From Rhea pennata (Eukaryota > Chordata > Aves > Rheiformes > Rheidae): a DNA stretch of 64,000 bases. Under the pieces are notes generated by a model. It searched no databases. It was not told the DNA's origin and was given only the letters and a program-made list of their open reading frames with translations. A program made the position numbers and the translations under genes. Numbering within the stretch: the first letter of the stretch is position 1; every line of letters starts with the position of its first letter. The DNA lies in NCBI RefSeq assembly GCF_028389875.1, contig NC_084669.1:35378731-35442730 (forward strand), read 5' to 3'. Shown piece by piece: positions 49,831 to 61,100 of this stretch.

Positions 49831-52800
49831 TCTGCTTCAGCTGACTTTTTGCCATTTAAATGGGTCAGTCTCCTCTAACGCACAGCTGAAGAGTTTGCAA
49901 ACTCAGATAAGAAGAGGCCAGAAATAAGAAAAAAGACCACTTCCACAGAGACCAGCATAGGAACAGCTACTTTTGACTCTTTTTTTTTCCCCTCAAAAAA
50001 GAAGAAATGCACATGCAGACAGACCATCATTACCTTATAAAGCAGGTGCAATATTAATGCTGTGTGAATGTTCTCCAGGGACTGGAAGTATTTCCTCACA
50101 GCCAGGATCACCATAGGCCTGTCCCAGGAGGAGGCACTGAGATGGGGAGAGCCAGCGTCCGGCTGAGGGCAGAGCGGCAGATGCAGAAGGGTCCGTTGTC
50201 AGCCAGAAAAATGCCTTCCCATCATGGTATTTTGCAAATGCAAGATCCTTTCTCAGAACACCAAACCAAACAAACAAAACGTAGTTTAAGCTGGCAGCAG
50301 GACGAATGGTTCAACACGCTCCCAGCTCTGGGCAGTTCAGGTTCGGTTGCTTGTGTTTTTGCCAGGCCAAGTGCAAAGATGTTACAGGTTGTATTTCACC
50401 TCAGCATCAAATCCTAGGAAGAGCAAGGAAGTCTTGAGACCAGCCACCCACCCGCAGCACCAGTGGCCTATGGCGGGCCCAAACACTATGAGCCAGAATC
50501 CAGGTTGGAAATAGATTGCATAGCTAAGAAAATTCAGCTTTGTATTAGGTCTGTTTTTTAATTTCAGTGCTGTTATATCCCTTACTCAGGCCAGGCAGGG
50601 CCAGATGGCTCCGCAACACAGCGCAGTTCAAGTGGTGTGCTTAGAGCAGTACAAGATGCCAGTAACTCTGCAAGATACCAGACCCTTCAGTGATCTTGCA
50701 CATTTCCAATAATGATTAAAAAATATATATATAATTTCTTTTCCACACGTAAGAGTTGGCTTCATTTAAATAGACAAGAATGTAAACTTTTGTTGTTGTT
50801 ATAGAACTAAAATCCCACCCTTGTAATCTAGAACAGATGAGAAAACTATTTTGCGTAATACAATGTTTTTTATACCCCTCCAAATTAATTAAAAAAATAG
50901 TTATAAAAGAATGAAAATACAAAACACAATGGACAAGCTTTGTGCTCAGTCCTTCTTTTCCATCACATTACTGGAAAAGTGACATTTTTTTAGCTGACTA
51001 CTTTAAATGTCTTAATTCCAAAAGACACATTTCATTGCTTTAATAAATCTGAAAACAAAGCACTAACACGATAAATATTTATTAGGAAGTTTTCATCTTC
51101 AAGATATCCTTTCCACTAAGATCTTCCTGGAGATGAAAAAGTCAAACAACCAACCCCAAAACACATACTTGATTTAAAATTTCACATAGCAAAAAGAAAA
51201 AAAAAAAGCCAGAAAGGCATCTAGAATATTTGCATTTCACGAAACTTTTTGCATTGAAACAGATTTTCCCTTAAACTTGCAGTTGAAAAAGCAAATGAAG
51301 AGCAGTCAACACTCAAGTTACTTCCCACCCTCCCCCTTCAACAAGATTTATGAAAATGTTCCCATCAAGGCACTACAGAGGAAGAACCATATGATTTTAA
51401 TTTCTGTTGTTTTTTGCATTTTTTTTTAAATTACCAGAGTAAGTAAGGCCTGCCACATAGTCTACTGAAGTTGCATACACATTATCAGCACTAAAATTCT
51501 GGCTGGGTTCAGCCTTCCCTCCTGTCACTTTTGCTCTCCTCTTTGTAGCGAAGGGGTAAAGCGCTGCCGTTCTGATTTGATTGCCTTTCTGCACATCAGC
51601 TACCAGAGTGAGAAAGAGCAAGGCAGCCCAGAAGAAGTAAATGTAAGTTCTGTAAGGACTGAGACGCAAGAGTCAAGCTTTGCCTCTTAAGAGGAGCTGC
51701 CTGCCTTTGGTGCCAAGAGGCCTTTGATACCTCCAGAGAAGCAGTTTTGACAAAGAAGGAAGCAAATCATTGCTTGCAAAGCACTGAGAACCACGCTGCA
51801 GCTCACACAAGGCTGGCAACCCTTCCAGACACCACCAGCAAGTTCCATTTTGTAGGAATAGTTCCCCCTCCACTGCCCCACTAAAATAAGAAAGCAAGAA
51901 CAAGCTACCATGAAGATGCTATAGGGAGAAACAACGTATTAGTTTACTCTCCAGCATCCATCACCTGTAGCAGGTTATGATGTACACGACAAACCTAAGG
52001 CAGGTAAAACTTCCCAGTCTCTGTATCGTGCGCCACAGTAAGGATTGAGACACAAGCCTTTCAGAGCTGGGACAAAAAGCACTTGAAGAGTCTCAACTTC
52101 ATTAATGCGAGAGGGAAGTGAGACTAAAGGAGTAAAGGGGAAAAAGGCAAACGTACGTAGTGCCTGCATCGTGGCAGAGGCTTGCAAACTCTGCTAACAG
52201 CAGGACAAGCACGTACGCTGAGCCACAGTAATAACACCCAGCATAAGCTAACTGATACGTATCACTCCACCTGGCAGCAGCAAGAGCTGATGACTTACTG
52301 AGTTGTCTTTTTATCTTTTGCTGTGTAATTTCACCAGCTTCATAACAGCTTCAGTTCTTACCTTCCCAGCAGCCTTGTCTCTTGTTTCAAGATAGGAAAG
52401 CATAAGGTAGCAATGTTCATGCTCAGGAAATTAAAGTTACTCGGTATCTATTTTAGTCATCAGGACACTTACTTCTATTATAGCACATATAACTGCTTTT
52501 TTTTCTTAAAGAACAAAACAAGAAATCAGGATACAATCTTGTCTGTCATTCAGTATTACTCAGGCTGGGATTTTAAGTCATGTACTATTTGTATTCATCA
52601 TCAATATTTTAACTTTGCTCCTGGCATAGTCATCCAAGGGCTGTATATCCATTTGACAACGGAGTCCCATCTCTGTCCTGTCCTGTCCTCTCCCCCCACC
52701 CCCATTAGGTGCTAAATCATTCATCAGACTGCCCCCTTTTACCTTCAGGAGCAAGTGAAAAGGGGAGGGGAAAGTCTAAGCTACCATTTGGTCTAAAAGC

Positions 52801-53603
52801 TACCATTTGAGCCAATGTTCCAGCCAGCTGCATTTCAATCTTTATTTTTTTTTAAGAGAGAAAAAATATGTATTTTATTGCTCTGTATCCTTCACACAAG
52901 GTAGGGTTTCTTCTTCTGCTACTATTTGACCTTCCTTACAGTCCCTCCCCGATCAAATGGTTAGAAGATGACTTTCTTGAGCACATACCTTTCCGTAAAG
53001 GAAAGCAGTACATGGACTTGAAGATATACAATCATGTTTAGCAGATATTAGCAGAGAATTATTATCTCTAATGTTTTCAGCTGCAAAGTAAGCAAAGGAA
53101 AAGCATCCAGAATCCACAAAAAATAGTTTTTTAGATAAGCAGCGGGATGTGCCATAAAAGTAGCTGTCTACTGATCTCACCAAAGCAGATCAGTGTAGCT
53201 ATAACAGCAGAACAGCAACACATTAATCTTCCATAAACAGATCAGTACAAACAAAACCAGAAATAACACTGGCATCAGCCCCTGTAAAGAAAACTGATAA
53301 ATACACTGATAAGGTTAATGAGATATACATATTATCTAGGTTGCATTGGCAGGTGCATGTGTTACAATTTACAGCAAATAGACACATAACAGGGAAAGAA
53401 CAGCAGAAGGTCTATCAGCACACCACACCACTGTATGGCAGAGCCAAGTATGACACCCCAGGCTTCGACCAGAATATTGTTTCCACATGGGGAGGAGACT
53501 CGTTCGGAGATTAGACTTTCCATGAGGATGCTAAGGATTCATAACAGGACTCCCTTAAGGTGTTCCCCGCTGAGAGGACAAGTAACAAGAAACTCAAGGG
53601 GGG

Positions 53604-53935
53604 TCACAGAATCACAGAATGGTTGTGGTTGGAAGGCACCTCTGGAGATCATCTAGTCAAACCCGCCTGCTCAATCAGGGTCATCTAGAACACGTTAGAC
53701 CGGATCCTGTCCAGGCAAGGAGACTCCACAACCTCTCTGGGCAACCTGTGCCAGTGCTCTGTCACTCTCACAGGAAAGTAGTTCTTCCTCATATTTCAAC
53801 AGAACTTCTTGTGTTTCAGTTTGTGCCTGTTGCCTCTTGTCCTGTCACGTGGCACCACTGAAAAAAGTTCGGCCCCATCCCCTCGACGCCCCTCCTTAAG
53901 GTATTTCTATGCATTGATAAGATCCCCTCTGGTGG
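53604..53935 (-). mobile_element. CR1 LINE 3' fragment
   Basis: Minus-oriented CR1 tail. It begins on the plus strand with TCACAGAATCACAGAATGG, the reverse complement of the duplicated ATTCTGTGA terminus, followed by GTTGGAAGGCACCTCTGGAG and TCTCTGGGCAACCTGTGCCA. Homology stops near GATAAGATCCCCTCTG. The intact doubled terminus and low divergence make it the youngest transposon copy recognised in the window. Confidence 0.92.
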
Positions 53936-54458
53936 ATCTCTGTGGTGGGTAAAGGATTCCATTTCAATAAATGAGAACAGCCCCTTTCTGTATGTGTGCT
54001 GTTTTATTTGTTGTGATGAAATCACTGGCTACCCAAAAAAACAAATATCAGTAATTGACAAGGTTTACAAAGAAGAAAATAAGAAAATAATATAAAATAA
54101 ATAAATACAAGATAAAAATTGAAAAATTGCCCAAAATATTAAAAAATGTTTCATGTTTGATTTGTACACATTAATGCTGACCAGTCCTGATTCTTCATTC
54201 CCTACCATACAAAATCTGCAAGACCCTGTTTATGAGGCCACAGCAGGGAGGGAAAATACTATTAAGCCACAGGACAATGTTGGCACACATACAGTGGGTA
54301 CAGATGTCCAGTAATAAACCTGGGCTGGAAGAAAGCTACTAAATGGAGAAGTGAGGGTCTGGAAATGCCTGCCAAAACAAATAGCTGTTGCAAAAAGCTT
54401 ACTTTTTAAGGTAGAATGCAAGTGTTTTTTTTTAAAAAAAGAGAGAGCTAGATCTATC

Positions 54459-54480
54459 ACAGCTGCCTTCTGGCAGCTGT
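54459..54480. repeat. Perfect 9-bp hairpin with two CAGCTG E-boxes
   Basis: ACAGCTGCC and GGCAGCTGT flank the loop TTCT, about 600 bp beyond the DNAJC12 stop codon. Confidence 0.85.
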
Positions 54481-54957
54481 AGTAGATAGTAAGAGTGTTT
54501 TTATTTCATTTATATTGTAAGCCCACAATTCTCTGACAAGTTAAGCTTCTAATAGTGTACTAATAATACTAAGTTGCAATAGTGAATGCATGCAATATAA
54601 ATCACTACAATAAGTGCAATGCAACAGAGAGGTAACCCAGAGTACCTAATTTAGAAATAAATATAGTTTTGCTTAAAGTTCCTTGACACGTAGCTTTTGG
54701 TTTACCAGCACTAACAGCAAGAGTTCCTGAAGTCTAACAATGATTTTTGATTTTACTAAGAGTACATTCTTATAGCATCACAGTACCGACAAAAATATTC
54801 ACTACACAATATTTAAAAATACAGGAAACAGTAGACATTAGATAACTATGCACAAAGACTATTTATACTGAAAAGAGTACTGCTTGCTGATTAAACAAAA
54901 AGACCTGCATCTGCAAAGCTCACATATGTGGGTTAACAGATCAGTATTAAGACACCA

Positions 54958-54963
54958 TTTATT
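54958..54963 (-). terminator. DNAJC12: Candidate polyadenylation signal for DNAJC12
   Basis: TTTATT on the plus strand is AATAAA on the minus strand, about 116 nt past the stop codon, with a GU-containing stretch (GGTGTCTT) just downstream. Another AATAAA on the same strand at 54500-54505 is a possible distal site. Which one is used cannot be told from sequence alone. Confidence 0.5.
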
Positions 54964-55078
54964 GGAACAACATTCACAGAGCAATGAGTGAGTACCAGAT
55001 ACAAACAACATATAACTCCTGGCAAAAAAATACTGACTTGGTGAATGGATAATCTTGCACTCTTGAGAATTTTGCATT

Positions 55079-55173
55079 TTAGATTTCATAGTTTCTGAAT
55101 TTCCTCAGAAGCTCTGATGGAGCATCCCCTGACCAGCGAAAACGCAAGTGCCAGTAATTTGCCTCCGAAAATC
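55079..55173 (-). CDS. DNAJC12: DNAJC12 coding exon 5 with stop codon (conserved C-terminus)
   Basis: The acceptor is ttttctcttttctcag. GA joins the A of the previous exon to give Arg, where I recall Gly in human, then FSEANYWHLRFRW, SGDAPSELLRKFRNYEI and the stop TAA at 55081-55079. The C-terminal 20 or so residues match human almost exactly, which suggests strong constraint on this client-binding end. Confidence 0.96.
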
Positions 55174-58100
55174 CTGAGAAAAGAGAAAAAAAAAGACTAA
55201 ATAAATTATTAGATATGTATGTATGTAAAACAAACTTGGCTGAAATAATACTTGACAATCTTCCCAAAAAAGCAATTAAAAAATTGGACACTTTCAGTGT
55301 CCTTGACTGGCAGGGCACCATTTGAACAAAAACCTCAAAGACACCATGCAAGCACCAAACTTCAAGATATCTATTACCTGGAAAGAGTTCAAAGGAGAAG
55401 AGCAAGAATGATGAGCAGTCTAAAAAATAAGACTTACAAAGAAGAGAGAACAGATTGCATTTGCTTAATCTAAAGAAGACAGAGAGGGTAGCATGATAAA
55501 TCTCCAAGTATGTTTAAGGCAGAAGCATAAAAGGAAGGGATAGTCTATTTTCCATGTCTCTGGTGGATTAGTCAAGAAGTAATGCACTTAACTACAGTCA
55601 GGAATATTCAGATTAGGAGATACTAAGACAAAACTTCCAAATGGCAGGAGGAGCAGAGCACTGGATTAGTTTGCCTGGAAAGGCTGAGGAGCTTCCACCT
55701 TGGGGCACTTTTAAGAACAGATTAGACTCCCCGTCTCTGAGGAATGATGTGGGTGTCGATGGGCCTGCCCATACACAAGGGACTAGAGGATTTTTTCAGG
55801 CCCATATACAGTGGTTTACTTCTATGATCTGTTGGTCGTGAACACTAACATGATCTTCCTGTATCAGAAAGATTAAATCTATTATCAGAATTACTACTAA
55901 CTCAGGCTGAAATAGCTGTAGTCTGTAATTCTCAGGAACCAGAGAATTCTCAGACAGAACCTAAAAATACTTCATTTTAAAAGGGAGAACAAATATAAAT
56001 TTTCCTGGACTAAGACAAAAAAAAAAATTATCAACATCTCAACAGCCAGTGTGAGCAGTGAAAAGCAATATAAGCCTTGAAGAATAAATGCATTCTAATG
56101 TTCAAATTTATTAATATAAATATATTCCTACTGAATAAATTTAGTAGATAGATTTTTAGTAGAGATTTTTTAGTTGATATTTTTCCCATATAAATCTATG
56201 GATTAAAAAAAAAAAAAAAGAAAGAAAGAAAAGAAAAAGAAAAAGAAAGCAAGCCTGCAAAGAAAGCTCACCATCACAAAGAATTAGTTGATGTTTTCTT
56301 TGAAGTTTTACTTTTACAAAGGATACAGCGCTGATTAATTACTTAAAAATAGTGAATTGTATAATAAAGATGGTAATTTGTTATAGGGCATCACTTTTTA
56401 ATATTAAGTCTTCAGTTATGCCTCATACACACTTGCTGTTAGAATCTTTTTATCTATTTTCTGCATTCCACAAATACTGGGGATTAAACTAGATTTTGTT
56501 CCCTCATAGTTTAATTTCATTTCTTATTTGTTTGATCAAACTAGGAAGAAATGACAAGATTTTGTTTAATAGTAGTTCTCTGATAACATAAACCCAAGAT
56601 TATGAAACTACTGAAGCATCAGGTAGAACACGGGACAGGCCTTTTAAGTAACCTGAAATTCAAGCATACTAACCTGAACAACAGACGGAAAATACTGACT
56701 GTCCAGATCATAGCTTTTGAAAGAGACATTTATTGTGGTGTATATATTATTTTTTAAAAACTTGTGATAAAATATAAAAGAACTCAATACAAGAATACAA
56801 GAACTCCTGTAAACTGTGCATGAGTATTGAATGCTGGATTAAACAAAAATGAATATAATGTCTGACTGTTTTATTTAGTAGTTGAAAGCGGGGTTTTTTT
56901 TAAATACTTCTGGAAACAACTGAGAAACCTTTTAACTTTTTGATTTAGCAGGGAAACTAAACTTTCCTTTCTGGTTTAAGACAAATTGTCTCCTCTTCTC
57001 CATTTTTTGGTTTTACCAGCAAATGAGGATGCAAACATGGCGTGGGAGAGGAAAAAGGGCCTGAAAGCCCCAAAGTTAAATGAAAAAATACATGACAAAA
57101 AACAAAAACAAAACCCCAACCCAGAACCACATTTAAAGAGCTACCAATTAAATATATTATTTGGGAAAAAAATTTCTCATGACTGAAATCCTCAGTTTCA
57201 GGCCAGTTCTTGGATTCTGCAACCTTTTGTAACTGCTGGTCTCACTTACTTGGGGAGTCTGGATTCTTTGAAGTCTGTGGTTTCACATCAGGAATTGCAA
57301 CATCTTCTTGCTCCCTGCTCCCATCTGACAATCCATCCTCACTGTTCTTAGTCTGTTGGGTCAAAATCTCACTAGTTATGTTGTTGCTATTATTCACAGG
57401 AGCTTCCAGCATTTGGTCCTTCTTACTTTGGACAGCCCAATGCATAGACTAAAGAAAAACAAAAATAACAACTAAAAAACCAACTCCTGTGTTACAAAAG
57501 TTTTTTTTTTCCTTTCTTTCTTAAATGGTTACAAACAGAAACACATACTAGAGAGAAACTTGCCGGTCAGTGGGATATGGAAAGCATAGTAACATATTGC
57601 AAACAGGATTTCAGGAGGCACTCTAGATATAGTTTATGTCAGTGAGGATGAAGAAGAAAATGTAGAAGTGCACCAAATAATTCTGAAGTACTCATGGGTC
57701 TTTTGTCCACAATTTCTTCTGTCATGACTTCAAAAACTTTTTAAGAGAGCTTACGTGACTTAGAAGATTTCCATTTTTAAAGCTGTCTTTGATTTCAAGA
57801 TGCCCTTTGAAAGCAAGATGATTTTGAAAGTTTTACTATTGTGGTCTGTGGAATGCCTGTTTGGAAGTGAACCAAGCCTGATGGGATTCTTCCATCAAAC
57901 TGTTACACTCATTTTGGTAAGAACAGTGATTGAAAAGTCACAGTCACAAATCACCCCACTAGCCTTGCAGGACCTTTTCAAAAACTTGTGTGAAGCCCAA
58001 GGTTCCAAGAGAACATCTTCTACATTTGTCAAAGAGCTCATTATGTAATCAGTTAGCATCAAAACTACCTGATAAGTAATATACCAAAAGGAGAAAATAC

Positions 58101-61100
58101 TATATAAAGGTGCTACCTTTAACCTAACTTTGAAAACAGATAAAAGGTTCCTACAAGAATCAAAGTGTGCTGAAGCATTTGAAAAAGCACTCGCATTACT
58201 TAAGCTTCATATAACACACATGAAGGTGGCAATTTGATAAATTCCCTGTAAAACTACTAGTTCAAAACCCTTCTACGAATTGGCTTCTTTAGCCCTCCAT
58301 TTTTTTTTTCCATTACCTTAGACATCATTCTACACTATTCCTACCCCCTAAATCCACAACTGCAGAAGTGTTGCAACTTACCCTCACATTCACTGGAACA
58401 TTTCGCTTGGATCAGCCCTACTTTCCCCACTACTGAACGCCTAAATGTAAACAACACCCACCGTCTTCACCGAATTGCTCAGGGCCTCCCACTGCTGGAA
58501 TGGAATGGTGATTTTGCTCCGTCGCCAGTAATCATAGCGAGCTCGACTCTCTTCATTAGCAAGAATCTCCTTAGCTTGCTGCAGCTTCTGAAAACTCTCC
58601 ACTAGAACACAAACCAAAAAATGCTAAAGCCAACACTTGTCTTTAATGAAATTTCACATGTGAAAGGGCAGCTGCCAACAGTTGCCTAGAGCAAAGAGAA
58701 CAGAGTAGACAGGAGGAGAGAACTGAGTGAACCACAGGTCTGTAGTTGCTCTGCTTACGGCTTTGCAAAGTTTTAGCTGGCTTTAGAACTACAGCACCGT
58801 CCATGGATTTGACATCTGCCTCAAATGAGTGCTAAAATGCTCATTTGTCTACGGGTTTCCTGAATTTTAAGTTTGGCGAAACATACAGAACAGCAGGCAA
58901 AAGGCACTTGTCACCCCTGTAAACAGCATTTCAGAAATGGAAATTAAACTGGAATAATCATGCTTAGAAGATACACAGGTATATCCACAGCAGCAAGGAA
59001 GTCAGAGCAGAACGCAACACCAAGAAAATATGGGGGGAGGGGGAATGAGAAGGAAAAAAATGACAAGCAAGCATAGGAATGTAAATATAGTGCAAAATAC
59101 TAACGTGCATTTCGTTAAGCAACTTTTTGACATATTCTAAAATTTTATCTTGGATACCAGGTTGCATGAATGAACACTTACTTTTCCCTACAGGAGGATT
59201 TTTCATTAACTGGTTACTAAGGATGCAGCTGCATGTTACTATTTGTAGAAGGGCCATAAAGCTTTACATTTTATCTGAGAGTCACCCACATTATAGTGAC
59301 ATATTATTATTATTCATTTACTCCAGTTTACAAATTAGAGAGATTTCTTTTGAAATATGCTGAACCCAAACACTAATCCAAACTGACAACCATAAATCAA
59401 ACACCAGACATAGGTTCTATTAAGTTACCTTTTTCTAGTGTAACTCATTTGGAACAAATAAAACCAATATTTTTCAATTACTCTTCATTAAGCTTTATTA
59501 AGTTGATGAAATCAACAATATAAAGTAAATTTTCACTAGTAATGTGAAATGGCATTTAAAGTGCATCTAGCAGGTTCAGGTACATGGAGCATAAACTACT
59601 ACATATTAACAAACAAAGCTGCTCCAATATTTGGCACTTGGCTTTTCTTTTTGAGTTACTTGATTTCAGTGAATGTAAGGGGGAGCTGGGATGCAATGGG
59701 ATCTATTCTAGTCTCTGTCTCCCTACTGCAATTGCCAGAATTTGCTGCAGACAAAATTGATTACATTGGCTTCATCAGTACTTCTGCCGTCTCTTAGAAT
59801 AAGTTAAATACTACGTACTAGGTTATTAAAATAAGTGCTAGGTTGTCTCTCAAACACTTCGAAGAGGCTCCTTATCAGGGAATCTCAAAGTGAAAAAATC
59901 CTATCTACTTCACTTTTAAATCTCCTTGTCAACCCACCAAAATTAGATACGGAAATAAAGATTCATCATAATCCATCATTACGGAAAACCAAGTCCTGCT
60001 GAAAGCTTTCCTAGAGGCAGCGCAGCAGGAGTGTCATTTAACTCATGCTGTGTTCCCAGCTCTGCACCCCAGGAGGAGGTACGGATGCGAAGGTCAAACT
60101 CACACAAAGGCGAATGTTTGAATGCTTACCTTGTTCAGACAGGTTACAATTAAACTAAGAGGAAGAATTTCTGCATTAAGCAAATGGGATGTAATTTCAT
60201 TATTCTACAACAAATTTTGGTGGTTTTAAGAACTTAGCACTCTAAGCACATCTTAAAAGGGAAGTAAAGATAAGCTCTGCTTCTGTTCTCCTTACTCCTG
60301 CATACTCTGATCAAAAAATAAGGATAAAACAAATAGAAATGTATTTGGGTTCTGTGCACTCAGTTCCCCCCAACCTTCTTTGAAAATCACAGTCACCATG
60401 GAACTCAAAAGAAATCTTACATATTTCCATAATAAAAATGACAGTGATGAAAATCTACACACAATTTTTAGGAAGAGGTCCAAAAGATGGATAAAGTGTT
60501 TTTCTGATTAATTTAATTAATTCCTCAGATATTAACAATTATGCTTAGGTTATTTTTTGTGCTTATTTTTCTTACTCCAAGCAAATACTGCATTCTAATG
60601 ATTCAAGCCTTATAAGTAGAAATATTTATTTGAAGACATAAATTCTTAATAGAAGAGAAGGGAGGAAAATATAATCTTCAACATCATGTTATATTGAATA
60701 GAATTCAAGAGAATTCAATATTGAATGGTTTCTTCTGCAAATTTTGATCATAAATAAGATCAGAACAGTCTTTATCTTAACAATATAATCAGATGCCTGT
60801 GATTCCTGATGAGAACTATCCTTTTAGTGCAAATGGGTAAGATTGTCTTCAAATAGCTCAGGTGCTACTTTGAGGTCACAGGTATGGTTTGGGCATGATG
60901 AATTGCATGCTTTCATAAACTCGGACATCAGCTGCTGTTCTACAAACAGATGGCTGCTCCTGTGTTGCTGGCTTCTCTTTATTTCCAATTATTAAATTAC
61001 ATTAAAAGAAACTAAAGTACATTTAATATGGTCCTGATGTGCATGTTCACGAAAGCAAATTATCTGGTTGACGCAACTGTGGCATTTGAGTGTCATGGAG

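Larger units (their letters stand above)
49130..54900. other. Intergenic DNA between tRNA-Ser and the DNAJC12 3' end
   Basis: It contains a duplicated CA microsatellite (49750-49830), a minus-oriented CR1 fragment (53604-53935) and a CAGCTG hairpin (54459-54480). Stretches at 50,060-50,450 and 51,480-52,350 are less AT-rich than the surroundings and have open frames on both strands, but none matches a family I know. The 90-codon minus frame at 51397-51669 looks signal-peptide-like but begins at TTG and has no ATG. The left part of this block could include DNAJC12 3' UTR if the distal polyadenylation site is used. Confidence 0.6.
55174..57249 (-). other. DNAJC12: DNAJC12 intron 4 (between coding exons 4 and 5)
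   Basis: 2.1 kb. It holds an old CR1 fragment (about 55,370-55,845), a short hairpin (GGACAC...GTGTCC, 55286-55302) and a 45-bp purine tract (56205-56249). Nothing else gene-like is seen. Confidence 0.85.

Noticed and set aside
50064-50417. 117-codon plus-strand frame in a less AT-rich stretch
   Set aside because: No family resemblance, and the overlapping opposite-strand frame is equally open. The stretch is probably single-copy non-coding DNA.
51397-51669. 90-codon minus-strand frame with a hydrophobic, signal-peptide-like start and a KRR site
   Set aside because: It begins at TTG after an in-frame stop and contains no ATG. I recognise no family. An internal exon is conceivable, but there is no partner exon to support it.
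55174-55507. Extension of the last DNAJC12 frame upstream by over 100 codons
   Set aside because: This is intron: the acceptor ttttctcttttctcag at its end and the correct phase join to exon 4 show that coding begins at 55173.
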